From: CAVSJO01 sp963728445
GTDB taxonomy: Bacteria > Gemmatimonadota > Gemmatimonadetes > Longimicrobiales > RSA9
DNA length: 64,000 nt
Assembly (NCBI GenBank): GCA_963728445.1
Contig: CAVSJO010000006.1
Coordinates: 2,086,002-2,150,001 of the forward strand
Direction: 5' to 3'
In this document: piece by piece, positions 42,204-51,834 of the stretch
How the letters are laid out: every line of letters starts with the position of its first letter
Position numbering within the stretch: the stretch's first letter is position 1
Position numbers and translations under genes: made by a program
Notes under the pieces: generated by a model
Database searches by the model: none
What the model saw: the letters and a program-made list of their open reading frames with translations, nothing else
Told to the model about the DNA's origin: nothing

Positions 42204-43060
42204 GCCGTGTCGCCCGTACGGGGGCCTCCTTCGCCCGTAACCAGACGTGTCTCGAACTCCTCTCTGCGGGTGCGGCTGAGCTTCAGCTCGGTGCCGTTGC
42301 GCAGCACCACGGTACAGTCGCCGTGGGAGAGGGGCTTCACCTCACGAACGCGCTCCAGATTCACGACGGCGGAGCGATGAATGCGAAAGAAGCGGGCGGG
42401 ATCGAGATGCGCTTCGAGATTGCCCAGTGACTCCCGCACCAGCGACTCGCCGTCCGCCGCGTGTATGCGTACGTACGGACCCTGGGCCTCGATCCACACG
42501 ATGTCTTTCGTGAGAACGACCAGGAGCCGGCCCGAATCGTGGATGACGAGCCGGTCACGTCCCGGGCCCGATGCCGTTGCCGTTGATGAGCCGGCTAGCG
42601 GAGCTTCGGCGGATGCCCGGCTCAGACGATCGGACAGCAGGGCCACGAGCCTCCGCTGTGCCAGCTCCGTCTCCTCCTGACGCAGGATCTCCTTGGCTCG
42701 AGCGAGCGCCCGAAAGAAGCGGCGATCCGAGAAAGGTTTGAGCAGGTAGTCGACCGCTGCATGGTCGAATGCGTCGAGGGCATACTCGTCGTACGCGGTG
42801 GTGAAGATCACCAGCGGGATTTCCGTCGGCTCGAGGGAGGCGAGGATCTGAAAGCCATCCAGCTTCGGCATCTGCACGTCCAGAAAGACGAGGTCCGGGC
42901 CGAGCTCACGGATGGCGGCGGGCGTGTCTTCGCCGAAGCATTCGCCAACGACGTCGATGTCGCTGTCCAGGACGAGCAGGTTGCGAAGCGTCTTTCGGGC
43001 GCCCGGTTCATCGTCGACGATCAGTGTCCGGATGCGCCCGACGTGAGTCGGCTCACCCAT
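42200..43060 (-). CDS. LytTR family response regulator
   Basis: The 286-residue protein has a receiver domain (RTLIVDDEPGARKTLRNLL, DLVFLDVQMPKLDGFQILAS with the phospho-aspartate, IFTTAYDEYALDAFDHAAVD and YLLKPF) and a LytTR DNA-binding domain (DIVWIEAQGPYVRIHAADGE, FFRIHRSAVVNLERVREVKP, LKLSRTRREEFETRL). It binds DNA when phosphorylated by the kinase encoded upstream, with which it overlaps by eight bases. Targets are not visible here. Confidence 0.93.
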   Translation of the reverse strand: MGEPTHVGRIRTLIVDDEPGARKTLRNLLVLDSDIDVVGECFGEDTPAAIRELGPDLVFLDVQMPKLDGFQILASLEPTEIPLVIFTTAYDEYALDAFDHAAVDYLLKPFSDRRFFRALARAKEILRQEETELAQRRLVALLSDRLSRASAEAPLAGSSTATASGPGRDRLVIHDSGRLLVVLTKDIVWIEAQGPYVRIHAADGESLVRESLGNLEAHLDPARFFRIHRSAVVNLERVREVKPLSHGDCTVVLRNGTELKLSRTRREEFETRLVTGEGGPRTGDTA

Positions 43061-44180
43061 GGACCTTCTCCTCCCGACGCCGAGCCGAAGTCAGCGGACG
43101 GAACGGCAGACGGATGAGAGCGCATACCCCCCCCATCGGCGATTCCGAGACGGTGAGTGTTGCGGAATCACCAAACAGCTGAGCGAGGCGTCGACGCGTC
43201 GTTCCCATTCCCAGTCCTTCCCGCAGGGGGCCCGGGCCAAGGCCCTCACCGTTGTCCTCGACGGAGAGCGACAATTCGCCGTCCGAAAGGCCTGCCGCCA
43301 CGAGGACCTGGCCTCCCCGTCGATCCAGGTCGAGGCCGTGGCGGATCGCGTTCTCGACCAGCGGCTGAAGGATCAAGCCCGGCACGGCGGCGTTCCTCAC
43401 ATTCTCATCAACCCGTACGTCGACCTCGAGACGTTCCCCGAATCGGAGCTTCTGAATGCTCAGATACCGATCGAGAAACTCGATTTCCTCATGGAGTGGA
43501 ACCTCGTGCTGGTCCAGGTCCCGCATGGCGCGACGCAGGAGGTCACTGAGCTGCTCGATCGTCTCCACCGCGGCTTGTCTGTCCCCTTCGCGAACGAGTC
43601 CGGCCACCATGTGAAGCGTGTTGAAAAGGAAATGGGGATGGATCTGCGACTTGAGATTGATGAGTCGCGCCTCGGACAGGTCGGCGCTCAGGCGTGCGCG
43701 TTCCGACGCCTCCCGATGGTGCTCCTCTCGCAGCCGAAGCAGCCAGTACACACCCAGAATGGCCGAATAAATGACCAGGGCGGACACGAGCTTGGCACCG
43801 GCTCGCCCCCAGTATGCGGCCGCGAACGAACTCTGCTGTGCAACGGGGTCGACGACCAGAGTCATGCCCGTGAGCACCGCATTCATCACCGCGAAGAACG
43901 CAACGGCCGAAAGGATGTGGACAGAGGCGGCCACCGGGATGGGACGGACCGTGAATCCGAACCGCCGTTCGAGCGAGATGATCACCGGAACATACCCTGC
44001 CCAGAGGCCCCACTCGATGAGCTTGGAACCGGCGAGCTGGGGAAAGCTGGCTTCGTAGCCCGCCGCGACCCAGTTGAAGTACAACTGCGACCCCGAGACC
44101 AGCGCAATCACGACGGCGGCGATGGCCAGCATGAGCGCGGTTCTAGCCCTCGTACCGGAGGCCCATGACGGAAGGGTCAT
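43053..44180 (-). CDS. LytS/YehU-type sensor histidine kinase
   Basis: The 375-residue protein has four membrane segments in its first 160 residues (for example LMLAIAAVVIALVSGSQLYF, VHILSAVAFFAVMNAVL), then a His_kinase domain with LKSQIHPHFLFNTLHMVAGL (phosphorylated His), LQPLVENAIRHGL (N box) and LSVEDNGEGL with GLGMGTTRRRL. The ATG at 44180 is taken because upstream sequence lacks a membrane or ribosome signal. It pairs with the LytTR regulator downstream. Confidence 0.92.
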   Translation of the reverse strand: MTLPSWASGTRARTALMLAIAAVVIALVSGSQLYFNWVAAGYEASFPQLAGSKLIEWGLWAGYVPVIISLERRFGFTVRPIPVAASVHILSAVAFFAVMNAVLTGMTLVVDPVAQQSSFAAAYWGRAGAKLVSALVIYSAILGVYWLLRLREEHHREASERARLSADLSEARLINLKSQIHPHFLFNTLHMVAGLVREGDRQAAVETIEQLSDLLRRAMRDLDQHEVPLHEEIEFLDRYLSIQKLRFGERLEVDVRVDENVRNAAVPGLILQPLVENAIRHGLDLDRRGGQVLVAAGLSDGELSLSVEDNGEGLGPGPLREGLGMGTTRRRLAQLFGDSATLTVSESPMGGVCALIRLPFRPLTSARRREEKVHG

Positions 44181-44408
44181 CGATTCTCCGGCTGCCAGAT
44201 GTTCACGTCTCCACTCCAATCTTCGAAGAACCGCCGATCCCCTAGCTCCATCCGAAAATATCGGCGTCATCTGCTGATTCCGGAACAGCACCGCACGGAT
44301 GGAAGATCGGGCCTCTCGGAGAACGCGAGGCACACGATGTGAAGGTACGGACGGCCACCCCCACAGGGCGGCCTCTCCCGGCACGAATGGGATCGCCTCT
44401 CCCTCAGC

Positions 44409-44972
44409 TCACCACATGGAAGGCGGTTGGTGCTTCTTGGGTGGCGGGTTCACCGGCGTGTAGTTGCCCTCGAAGATGACGGACCAGGTGCGGCCTTCGT
44501 TCTCCGACCGTTCCTGGATCTGCTGCACGGTCCCCTTGGCGTCGGGCGAGAGAGTGACGCGCCAGAGTCTCGATTTGCCATCGGAGCCTAGACGCCGCCC
44601 GGTCAGCACCATCCGGCCCCCCTGCAATCGCCCCTCCAGACGGAGCACGGCTCCGCGATTGTCGACCCATACCTGGCGCCAGACCTGCTCGGGCTTGTCG
44701 AACACGTTGATACTGATGCCGTGCACACTGCCCGAGTCCCATTCCTCGCGGACGGCGCAACGGTCGAGCATGGAATGGACGGTGCTCGTCCCGACGGTCC
44801 GGCCCTGCGGATCGGTCACGTTCCATTCACCCAGCCAGAAATCCAGTTGGCGGAACTCTTCATCGTCGCAGCGCGCCGCGTTCTGCGCCTGTGCAGGACC
44901 GGCGAGCAGCGCCCAAAGGAGGACAGCCGTTTGTGCTGCGGGTCTCCAGCAACATTCGACACGGTGGCTCAT
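44409..44972 (-). CDS. Secreted DUF1579-like protein
   Basis: The 187-residue product has a signal peptide (PAAQTAVLLWALLAGPAQAQ), then FRQLDFWLGEWNVTDPQGRT, a short-chain beta-barrel-like fold with VRQVWVDNRGAVLRLEGRL-type strands and RLWRVTLSPDAKGTVQQIQE, ending in proline-rich NPPPKKHQPPSMW. The LDFWLGxW start and later WVDxxG are typical of DUF1579-like secreted proteins of unknown role. It is near other minus-strand secreted genes of the island. Confidence 0.7.
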   Translation of the reverse strand: MSHRVECCWRPAAQTAVLLWALLAGPAQAQNAARCDDEEFRQLDFWLGEWNVTDPQGRTVGTSTVHSMLDRCAVREEWDSGSVHGISINVFDKPEQVWRQVWVDNRGAVLRLEGRLQGGRMVLTGRRLGSDGKSRLWRVTLSPDAKGTVQQIQERSENEGRTWSVIFEGNYTPVNPPPKKHQPPSMW

Positions 44973-45045
44973 GGCGATCTCCAGTAGGGTTCTACCTGGG
45001 TAGCAGCCGGTGCGAAATGGCATCCGCATCCGAAGGGTCTTCGGC

Positions 45046-45582
45046 CTACTTCGCACCGAGCCACCCTCCGATTCCCTGGAGGAGAGGGACGAGTGTGAGG
45101 CCGTAGTAGGGCAGGGTCGGAGAACTCACTCCGAGCATGAACGGAAGCGTCGCCGCGACGGTGCCGAGAAGAGCTCCGGTCAGTGAGCTGGGTGCTTCGC
45201 GGACGTGCCTCGCCAGATGCACGCCGAGCGCTGCGCCCGCCGCTCCGGCAACCAGGAGCCCGACGTTGGCGGCGACCGAATACCCATCGTCTCCCTTGAC
45301 CTTGATCGGCGGGCCGTGGTTGTAGAGCACTTCGAACGTCGGAATACCGGCTGCCAGACTCCCGACGACGCCGCCGCCGACGGATAGAGCACCGTCCCAT
45401 CCGGAGTCGGCGTGTCCTGCGTCCGGCGCCGGCTGTGGTCTCGTCCGTATGGGTGCTGTTTCCGACATCCCGATGCCGGTCGGTCGAGATGCGACCGCGG
45501 TCGGTAGCCCGGGCGACCGGATCACAGGCGCGCACGCGGTGTTCGCAAGCAGGCCGAGAATGGCCAGCGACCGCCGGACCAC
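45046..45582 (-). CDS. Hypothetical lipoprotein
   Basis: The 178-residue product starts (GTG) VVRRSLAILGLLANTACAPV, a signal peptide with lipobox (NTAC). After a proline-rich stretch there are glycine/alanine-rich hydrophobic segments (LSVGGGVVGSLAAGIPTFEV, SVAANVGLLVAGAAGAALGV, LTGALLGTVAATLPFMLGVS), which may insert into a membrane. No family is recognised. Stop-to-start distance from the barrel gene upstream is 7 bases, so they are probably one transcript. Confidence 0.6.
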   Translation of the reverse strand: MVRRSLAILGLLANTACAPVIRSPGLPTAVASRPTGIGMSETAPIRTRPQPAPDAGHADSGWDGALSVGGGVVGSLAAGIPTFEVLYNHGPPIKVKGDDGYSVAANVGLLVAGAAGAALGVHLARHVREAPSSLTGALLGTVAATLPFMLGVSSPTLPYYGLTLVPLLQGIGGWLGAK

Positions 45583-45589
45583 CGCGGCC

Positions 45590-46231
45590 CTACCGCCGCA
45601 GAGGAATGGCAATTCCCGTGATGAGTGCAAACCCCCGGTTTCGGGTGACGGCCTCTGTACTCGGATCGAGATCACGGAGTCCAGCGTCATAGCGTCCTTC
45701 GGTGTTCAGGGTCACCCTTCCGGCTGCCCACGAAATCCCCGCACCCGTCCGGAACCCGATGTCAACGTGTCGCCGCTCCGAGTCGCTGCAGGGAAGAATC
45801 GCAGCGGTTTCGAGCGGATCGAAATCGAACTTGCAAGCCACCTCATGAGCGACCGTCGGTCCCAGAAGGAGCGACGGACGCAGTCGCCTTCCGGGGAAAG
45901 GCGTGATTCTCAGCACCAGCGGGACCTGGACGTAGTTCAGACGCATTGCCGCCGAGAACGGTCCTTCTATGCCTTGGGCATTCCCCTCGGCTCCCTTTTC
46001 GATCCATTCGGCGCCTGATTCGATCATCAGTACCGGCGTCAGCGAGATTCCCACGAGGACCCCTCCGACGACCCCTGTCCTGTAGTTCTGCAGGCCCGGT
46101 TCGCTGGTGCCTCGGAACGTCGACCGACCCACTCCGAATTCCGCCCCGAGGCGGATCGTCTGTGCCGTCGCGCCACCCGGCAGAATGACCGCTGCGAGGA
46201 GCGCGAGGCCCAAAGAACGGCGACTGATCAT
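45590..46231 (-). CDS. Outer-membrane beta-barrel protein (PorT/OMP_b-brl-like)
   Basis: The 213-residue product has a signal peptide (SRRSLGLALLAAVILPGGAT then AQ) and barrel strands: IRLGAEFGVGRSTFRG, TGVVGGVLVGISLTPVLMIE, LNYVQVPLVLRITPF, RLRPSLLLGPTVAHEVACKF, VDIGFRTGAGISWAAGRVTL and NRGFALITGIAIPLRR. The LNYVQVPLxLR segment followed by a GPxxxxxxxC strand is typical of small PorT-type barrels. The function is unknown. It is probably cotranscribed with the lipoprotein gene after it. Confidence 0.75.
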   Translation of the reverse strand: MISRRSLGLALLAAVILPGGATAQTIRLGAEFGVGRSTFRGTSEPGLQNYRTGVVGGVLVGISLTPVLMIESGAEWIEKGAEGNAQGIEGPFSAAMRLNYVQVPLVLRITPFPGRRLRPSLLLGPTVAHEVACKFDFDPLETAAILPCSDSERRHVDIGFRTGAGISWAAGRVTLNTEGRYDAGLRDLDPSTEAVTRNRGFALITGIAIPLRR

Positions 46232-46455
46232 CGGATCAACTCCATGAGAAAAGAGGCCGGAGGCCGGGTTCTGCCGTCCGGTGACCTTCAATCTGCTTCG
46301 GCCCGATCGGGCAGCGGATGGGGATGTTCTCAGGTGGTCCGGAAACGAGACGGGAGGGTCTACGGAGGCAACACGCCGCGGTCGCGTTCATGAGTCATGA
46401 ATCGGCTCCACGATCAGGATCGGCCCTGCAGCGCCGGCGCCGCGATAGCTGGTGC

Positions 46456-47721
46456 TCAGGGGCTGCTCCCGTTCACGACGAAGCCGGTGAGCCGGGACAG
46501 CACTTCGGCGGAGATCCAGCCTCGGTCGGGATCCACAAGCGTGTGGCCCATTGCGGGCATGACCACGAGGGTGATCCGTCCGCCCATGCCGGGGCGCCGT
46601 TCCAGCGCCTTCACTCGCTCTACGCTGCGCCCCACCGGCACGTTGTCGCGCTCGTCTTCGGCGCCGTACATGATGAGAGCGGGCACGCCGCTGCTGGCCC
46701 ACGCCTGTACGGGGTCGTAGTCGCCGACCCGGGCCCACCAGCGCCATTGCCAGTCCGCTGAGTCCGAGGGCACCGACTCCGCAAACGGCGCGGCGGGCCC
46801 GTCGAGGACCTTCATGCGTGTTGCCGAATACTCGCGCCATTCCGTCTGCCCCAGGGCGTACCCGCGGGCCGCTTTCTGCAATTCCATCGCCTGCGCGATC
46901 GCCGGCTCCTGAAAATCGTGCTGGCGCAAGCTGTTCCGGATCTCGAATTCGATCTGGTCGAGCACGGGTACGGCCGCTGACGAGAGGCTGACCGTGAATG
47001 AGCCGCGGCCGGCGAAGCGGGCGGCGAGCGGTGCGATCCAGCCGCCCTGACTCAGGCCCACCCAGCCGGCGTCGGCGGGATCGAGCCCCGTCTGCTCGAG
47101 GAGCAAGTCGAAGCCCGCGACTGCGTCGTAAGCCAGCGCATCGAAGCCGACCTGCCGCCAGTCGCCTTCCGACGCTCCCGACCCTCGCTTGTCAGGAAAG
47201 AGCACGTCCACGCCTGCGGAGGCCAGGGCGTTGGCGAATGTGTAGGCCCAGACGTTGTCACGGTCGCTCGCTCCGGAGCCGTGGATCAGGACAGCGCCAC
47301 GCCCCCTCGGCCGGGACGGTCGCAGCAGCAGCCCCGCGAGCCGGACTCCGTCGACCGACCGAAAGGCGACCTCTTCGAGGTGGTAGGGAGGGTCGGGGTG
47401 CCGAACCCATCGGCCGCCGTCAGGGTCGATGAGCACCGGACCACCTTTTCCGTCCGGGATCCACCGGAACGCATCCTTGCCCGGGCCGATCTTCATGGCA
47501 TCGAACGACGCGTTCTCGAAGTCGAGGCGCCGCCAACCGCCGCCAGGTCCCGGTGAAACCAATACCGATGCCCCATTCGGTGTGCGGTACCACCCCATCG
47601 GGGAGGCTGCTGAAGCTTCCTGCGCCGAAACGTGGGTCCCGCCTGCAACCGCGACGACGAGGGCCATAATGAAGAGGCCAGGCGTGGTCGACCGCGCTTT
47701 CGCCGTTTGATTGGCAATCAT
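46456..47721 (-). CDS. Secreted alpha/beta hydrolase
   Basis: The 421-residue protein has a signal peptide (LFIMALVVAVAGGTHVSAQE), a beta-rich domain of about 90 residues, and then an alpha/beta hydrolase: GAVLIHGSGASDRDNVWAYT (oxyanion HGSG), VLFPDKRGSGASEGDW, AGWVGLSQGGWIAPLAA with GLSQGG as nucleophile elbow, PALIMYGAEDERDNVPV and VVMPAMGHTLVDP with the catalytic histidine. It is of the prolyl peptidase/acyl hydrolase type (YqiA/BAAT-like). The substrate is unknown. Confidence 0.82.
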   Translation of the reverse strand: MIANQTAKARSTTPGLFIMALVVAVAGGTHVSAQEASAASPMGWYRTPNGASVLVSPGPGGGWRRLDFENASFDAMKIGPGKDAFRWIPDGKGGPVLIDPDGGRWVRHPDPPYHLEEVAFRSVDGVRLAGLLLRPSRPRGRGAVLIHGSGASDRDNVWAYTFANALASAGVDVLFPDKRGSGASEGDWRQVGFDALAYDAVAGFDLLLEQTGLDPADAGWVGLSQGGWIAPLAARFAGRGSFTVSLSSAAVPVLDQIEFEIRNSLRQHDFQEPAIAQAMELQKAARGYALGQTEWREYSATRMKVLDGPAAPFAESVPSDSADWQWRWWARVGDYDPVQAWASSGVPALIMYGAEDERDNVPVGRSVERVKALERRPGMGGRITLVVMPAMGHTLVDPDRGWISAEVLSRLTGFVVNGSSP

Positions 47722-47877
47722 GACGATCCTTCCGAGGGCGTTCTGATAGGTACGGGCGCCGGCGGTCCGTTTCGCGACACGACGATTGCGCGTCGTGGGA
47801 GCGAGGCGAGAATCTTCGGACCTGTGCCGACCCATGTCCGTCGAGCACCCGCTTCTCGAGACGAGCGCTGACCAAGG

Positions 47878-48336
47878 ATGATTGCTGCAGTACTCAAGCG
47901 GCTCCTGGGCCCGAAACGGATCATCGATCCAGCGCTCGGGGAGCTCGAATACGTCGGCGCGGGGCGGTGGATCGGGAGGACCTCCGAGACGCTCTCTTTC
48001 GTGATCGAATCGCCTCACGGAGGCCTGGACCCGGAGCTCCGCGCTGTCCTGATCCGTGCCCTATCCGACCCGACGCTGGAACGAGTCGCGCGCGACTATC
48101 TCCGCGACGAGCCGCGCGGCCGTGGCCTGCGGCTGTCGAGCCGATTCTCGACTGAGGTTTCCCGCGCTCGCCCCCTATGGATCAAGACTGCCTTGTCGCG
48201 CGGCCTACTTGACTCGTCCGCAAGCATCTGCTCAGGGGATGCGCTGACCATACTCGCGTTCGGGCTCGACGATGACCGGAACGTGGTCGAAGTCATCTTC
48301 AAGGGAAATGATCCAGTGGCGATCGACTATCACTGA
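47878..48336 (+). CDS. Hypothetical protein, 152 aa
   Basis: The product starts MIAAVLKRLLGPKRIIDPAL and includes GELEYVGAGRWIGRTSETLS, a strand FVIESPHGGLDPELRAVLIR, helix LERVARDYLRDEP and a final GDALTILAFGLDDDRNVVEV IFKG-type beta pair. It is a soluble protein with an alpha/beta pattern resembling small proteins of toxin-immunity loci (for example SMI1 relatives), but the match is too weak to assert. It is the only plus-strand gene in this part of the island. Confidence 0.5.
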   Translation: MIAAVLKRLLGPKRIIDPALGELEYVGAGRWIGRTSETLSFVIESPHGGLDPELRAVLIRALSDPTLERVARDYLRDEPRGRGLRLSSRFSTEVSRARPLWIKTALSRGLLDSSASICSGDALTILAFGLDDDRNVVEVIFKGNDPVAIDYH

Positions 48337-48538
48337 ATGGATCGATCACTCCCGGCGCTGCTGCATAGGTGTCTTCGCACGTCATGGCACGGTCTGAGAC
48401 GCGAGCGGTGGATGTCTTCCCGTGCAGACGTGGCGCAGCCTCGGTTGGGTACACCGGGAACTGGAGCTCTGCCTTCAACGCTGACCCTATCCGGCAGGGC
48501 CGCCCGTGGGCTACGGGAGGCCCTGCCGGGAACAGATT

Positions 48539-49117
48539 TCACCGAACGTGGATGTTGCCCTGGTCGATGGGGAAGACCGGTCCCGGAGCGGGACTCGCAC
48601 AGTAGTCTTCCGGCGTGGACATGGACGAAGGAATGTAGACCGCGACGCTGCTGATCTCGTCCGGCAGCCCTTCCGCCGAATGGTCGATCAACTCGATCGC
48701 CACTCCCGTCATCTCCGGGCCGAAAAAGAGGTCGGCGTTCTTGAAGTGGTCCACGGTCCCGCCCAGGTACGCGCTGTTCCCGACAACCGTCATGCATGTG
48801 ATGGTGCCGTGAAGCGCGATCAGCGCGGGGGAGATGCCGAAGTCTCTCAGAAGGTCGCTCGGGCCGCTTTCGAGGTCGTACTGCCCCGAAACGGTTCCAT
48901 TGGCACGCTTCACCGCCGAAACGGTGAACTTGCGGATGCTGCCATCGCCGGGAATGTGGACGTGGCCGCTTCCCGTGGCGGAGGCGGTTACGCCGTCGGT
49001 GGCGACGACGTTTCCGTCCGGGTCAAGCGTGGACCCGAGGGAGGGCTGGGTCGAGCTCGGAGCGTCACAGGCAGCGACAAAGACGGCTGCGAGACCGAGC
49101 AGTGCGAGCTTTCGCAT
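48539..49117 (-). CDS. Hypothetical lipoprotein, 192 aa
   Basis: The product has a lipoprotein signal (MRKLALLGLAAVFVAACDAP). The mature domain has strands such as VHIPGDGSIRKFTVSAVKRA and GTVSGQYDLESG, then LHGTITCMTVVGNSAYLGGT and VAIELIDHSAEGLPDEIS. This pattern of repeated beta strands is found in short Gemmatimonadota surface lipoproteins. No enzymatic motif is seen. Confidence 0.6.
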   Translation of the reverse strand: MRKLALLGLAAVFVAACDAPSSTQPSLGSTLDPDGNVVATDGVTASATGSGHVHIPGDGSIRKFTVSAVKRANGTVSGQYDLESGPSDLLRDFGISPALIALHGTITCMTVVGNSAYLGGTVDHFKNADLFFGPEMTGVAIELIDHSAEGLPDEISSVAVYIPSSMSTPEDYCASPAPGPVFPIDQGNIHVR

Positions 49118-49388
49118 GGATCCTCCTGATGAGTGTGAAATCATCTTTCGACATCAGCAGGATCGCGCTGTTTGCCTGTGTTCTGGCGCGCGCCGTCACT
49201 GGATGGTCCGGCACCTCGCCGAAATGCCATCGAGGCCCTACGGGCCGGCGAGCCTGGCGGTTTAGGCGGTTCAGGGCCTCGAGCAGCCGTCTCGAGTCAC
49301 CTGGTGTCCTCGTCATGCTGGGATTCGAGGGGGACCGGCATTCGCCGGCGGCGGGACAGACCTCCCGGAACAGGGACGCAGAGGTCGG

Positions 49389-51491
49389 CTACTGCTCTCT
49401 GGCACCGTCGAGCGCCCCGACGATCCGGTCTCGGATCCCGATGAGCAGCGCGGCGCGGGCCTCACCGCGGTCCGCATTCGACAGCAGCGCCACCCCGAGA
49501 CGTCGATCGGGGACGACGATGAAGTTCGCCTTCCACCCGACGTTCGAGCCCCCGTGCCCTGCAATCCGGGTCCCGGCGACGGCGGGGTAGACCTCGTAGC
49601 CGAGGCCGTAACGGACGGCTATGGGATCGGCACTCGTCATCCGTTGAATGTCCTCGCGGGAGACCACGCCCCGGCCCGGCGGCTCGCCATTCGGCCCAGG
49701 CCAATGAGCCGAGAGGAAGGCTGCCATGTCGGAGGCCGACGCGTAGAGGCCAGCCGCGGCGAGGCCCGCAAAACGCCGATAGCGTCGATTTCGGGCGGGG
49801 TCGGGGCTCGTGGGGGTCGCGACGAGCGCCGCGACCCGCTCACTCCACCCGAACTCGGCGTGGTTCATTCCGAGCGGGCGCAGCACCTGCTCCCGCATCC
49901 ACTCGGCAAACGGCTGCCCCGTCACCTCCTGAACCAGGAGCTGGAGTACGACGTAGCCTCCCCCCGAGTACTCGTACGCCTCTCCGGGTGAGCGCACGAC
50001 GCGCACGCGACGTTCCGGATCGCCGCGGCCCTCCAGCTCCGATCGGAGGGACGGAACGGAGTCCCCCACGTCGACTCCGGAAATACTCGGGAGGTTCACG
50101 CCGCCCGTGTGGCTCAGCAGCTGCCGGACCGTCACCTGGTCTGCACCGGGACTGCTCCCCTCGAGATGCCAGGTTCGCAGATACGCGTTCACCGGCCGGT
50201 CCAGGTCGATTCGGCCTTCCTCGACGAGGTGGAGGACGCCCCAGGCGGTGAGCGTCTTCGAGATGGATCCCAGCTGGAACAGGGTCGAATCGACCACGGG
50301 CGCGCGCGTCGCAGGGTCGGCCGTACCGAAGCCGGCCACCCACACCTGGCCGGAATCCACGACGGCGACCGCCAGGCCCGGCTCCCCGTGCGCTGCCAGC
50401 ATCGACGTGGCGTTGGCACGGATGAGCGTTCGGATCGCTTCGCCCGCGTCCAGACTACCGCTTTCAGGGAGGTCGGACCTGGTGCCGGTGAATGGGATCC
50501 GGTTGGGTCCCGCGCGGATCTCTCCGGCGATCGTACGTGTGCCGCTACGGACCCAGAATGCGGTGGCGGGTCCCTCGGGCAGGCGAAGCCCAAGGCGGAT
50601 CGTATCGGCGCTCGCCTCAACCGAGGTGACCGCTGCAGGCGGAAGCCCCCCGAGTTCCAGACGTCCGCCCGCTCCGGACGAGTCGGTCCAAAGCGTTATG
50701 CTCCCGCTCAGCGTCCGCGATCCCATGGAGGCCTGGATTTCCCAACGCCCCACCGGCGGATTCGGCTCCTTTGCCTGCTGTCCGGCGGCTCCTCCGAAGC
50801 CCACGAGAATTGCGAACGTCGCGAGCACGAAGCCACGGCTTCGGGCGTTGAAGTCCAGCAGGGGATGCGCAAGCCAGCGGAACTGTGCGCGAGCCACGTG
50901 GAACGCGACGCCGAGGACGCCCCACCAGAGAATCACTCCGCCTGCCACGAAAGCCCAATCCGGAATGGCGTCCACCTCGCGGGACAGATCCACAAGAGGG
51001 AAGAGGGGCGCGATCACAAGGAAGACTGCAATCCCGGCAACGACGATGACCACCGGCGGCAGGAGCTGCCACCGGTAGTCGGCGGGGATGTTCCCATACG
51101 CCTCCTCGACCTGCCCCATGACCGCCCGTGAGAGGATCCACGTGAAGATCAGCCCAAGCGGGCCGACCCACGGAAAGGCGAGGGTCGACGCGAGAGTCGC
51201 CGCCAGTACGCCCCAGCCGAGCGCCCTCAAGCGGCGGTGGGCGCCAGCGCCCGCGGCCGGAGGCGTCCGGTCTGAGCCGTCCCACGTGGTTGGATCCCCG
51301 AGTCGATCGAGGACTCGTTGCATTCCGATCTCTCCCACCGGCTGCGGTTCGGCCTCCAGCGCCTCGTGCACATGGCTTGCCACGTCTCCCAGAATCTCCT
51401 CCCGATCCACCCGTTGCCCCTCGAGCGCCTCCCGAACCCGGTACAGGTATTCATCGAGCAGTCTCTTCGCACCCACCGTGAGCTCAGCCAT
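49389..51491 (-). CDS. HAAS-domain membrane-anchored serine hydrolase
   Basis: The 700-residue protein fuses a HAAS domain (residues 1-75: ELTVGAKRLLDEYLYRVREA and so on), about four membrane segments (GVLAATLASTLAFPWVGPLG, PPVVIVVAGIAVFLVIAPLF, FVAGGVILWWGVLGVAFHVA), a beta-rich spacer and a class C-like serine hydrolase with LFQLGSISKTLTAWGVLHLV (SISK nucleophile), YEYSGGGYVVLQLLVQEVTG (YSG) and AGHGGSNVGWKANFIVVP (HGG). This suggests a sensor or adaptor inside the cell and a hydrolase outside. The gene overlaps its PadR gene by eight bases. In the 40407-42203 locus the same two parts are separate genes. Confidence 0.8.
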   Translation of the reverse strand: MAELTVGAKRLLDEYLYRVREALEGQRVDREEILGDVASHVHEALEAEPQPVGEIGMQRVLDRLGDPTTWDGSDRTPPAAGAGAHRRLRALGWGVLAATLASTLAFPWVGPLGLIFTWILSRAVMGQVEEAYGNIPADYRWQLLPPVVIVVAGIAVFLVIAPLFPLVDLSREVDAIPDWAFVAGGVILWWGVLGVAFHVARAQFRWLAHPLLDFNARSRGFVLATFAILVGFGGAAGQQAKEPNPPVGRWEIQASMGSRTLSGSITLWTDSSGAGGRLELGGLPPAAVTSVEASADTIRLGLRLPEGPATAFWVRSGTRTIAGEIRAGPNRIPFTGTRSDLPESGSLDAGEAIRTLIRANATSMLAAHGEPGLAVAVVDSGQVWVAGFGTADPATRAPVVDSTLFQLGSISKTLTAWGVLHLVEEGRIDLDRPVNAYLRTWHLEGSSPGADQVTVRQLLSHTGGVNLPSISGVDVGDSVPSLRSELEGRGDPERRVRVVRSPGEAYEYSGGGYVVLQLLVQEVTGQPFAEWMREQVLRPLGMNHAEFGWSERVAALVATPTSPDPARNRRYRRFAGLAAAGLYASASDMAAFLSAHWPGPNGEPPGRGVVSREDIQRMTSADPIAVRYGLGYEVYPAVAGTRIAGHGGSNVGWKANFIVVPDRRLGVALLSNADRGEARAALLIGIRDRIVGALDGAREQ

Positions 51492-51834
51492 CCGAATCCT
51501 CCATGAGCGTGTCGATCCCATGCGTCAGGGATTCCCACCGGGAGTGAAGCCACGCGAGCGTCGCACGCCCCTCCTCGGTAAGGTCGTAGTACTTCCGGGC
51601 AGGCCCGTTCGGTGAGGGCTCCAGGGTCGTGTGCACGAGCCCGTCCCTCCGGAGTCGATCGAGAAGGGGGTAGACGGTGCCCTCTCCTACCACGAACCCG
51701 AGCACGTCGTCCAGACGTCGGATCAGGCTGTAACCGTAGTGGCGCCGCTGCCCGAGTGCGGCGAGCACGGCGAGTTCGAGGACTCCCTTGCGGAGCTGAG
51801 TCTCGCGATTGCGGTAGCCTGCGGAACCTTGCAT
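51484..51834 (-). CDS. PadR family transcriptional regulator
   Basis: The 116-residue protein has the full PadR winged helix: ETQLRKGVLELAVLAALGQR, RHYGYSLIRRLDDVLGFVVG, EGTVYPLLDRLRRDGLVHTT and SPNGPARKYYDLTEEGRATL, then a dimerisation helix. It most likely represses its own operon with the HAAS hydrolase. The ATG at 51834 is chosen because a promoter-like pair ends ten bases before it (an ATG at 51846 would lie inside the -10 element). Confidence 0.85.
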   Translation of the reverse strand: MQGSAGYRNRETQLRKGVLELAVLAALGQRRHYGYSLIRRLDDVLGFVVGEGTVYPLLDRLRRDGLVHTTLEPSPNGPARKYYDLTEEGRATLAWLHSRWESLTHGIDTLMEDSDG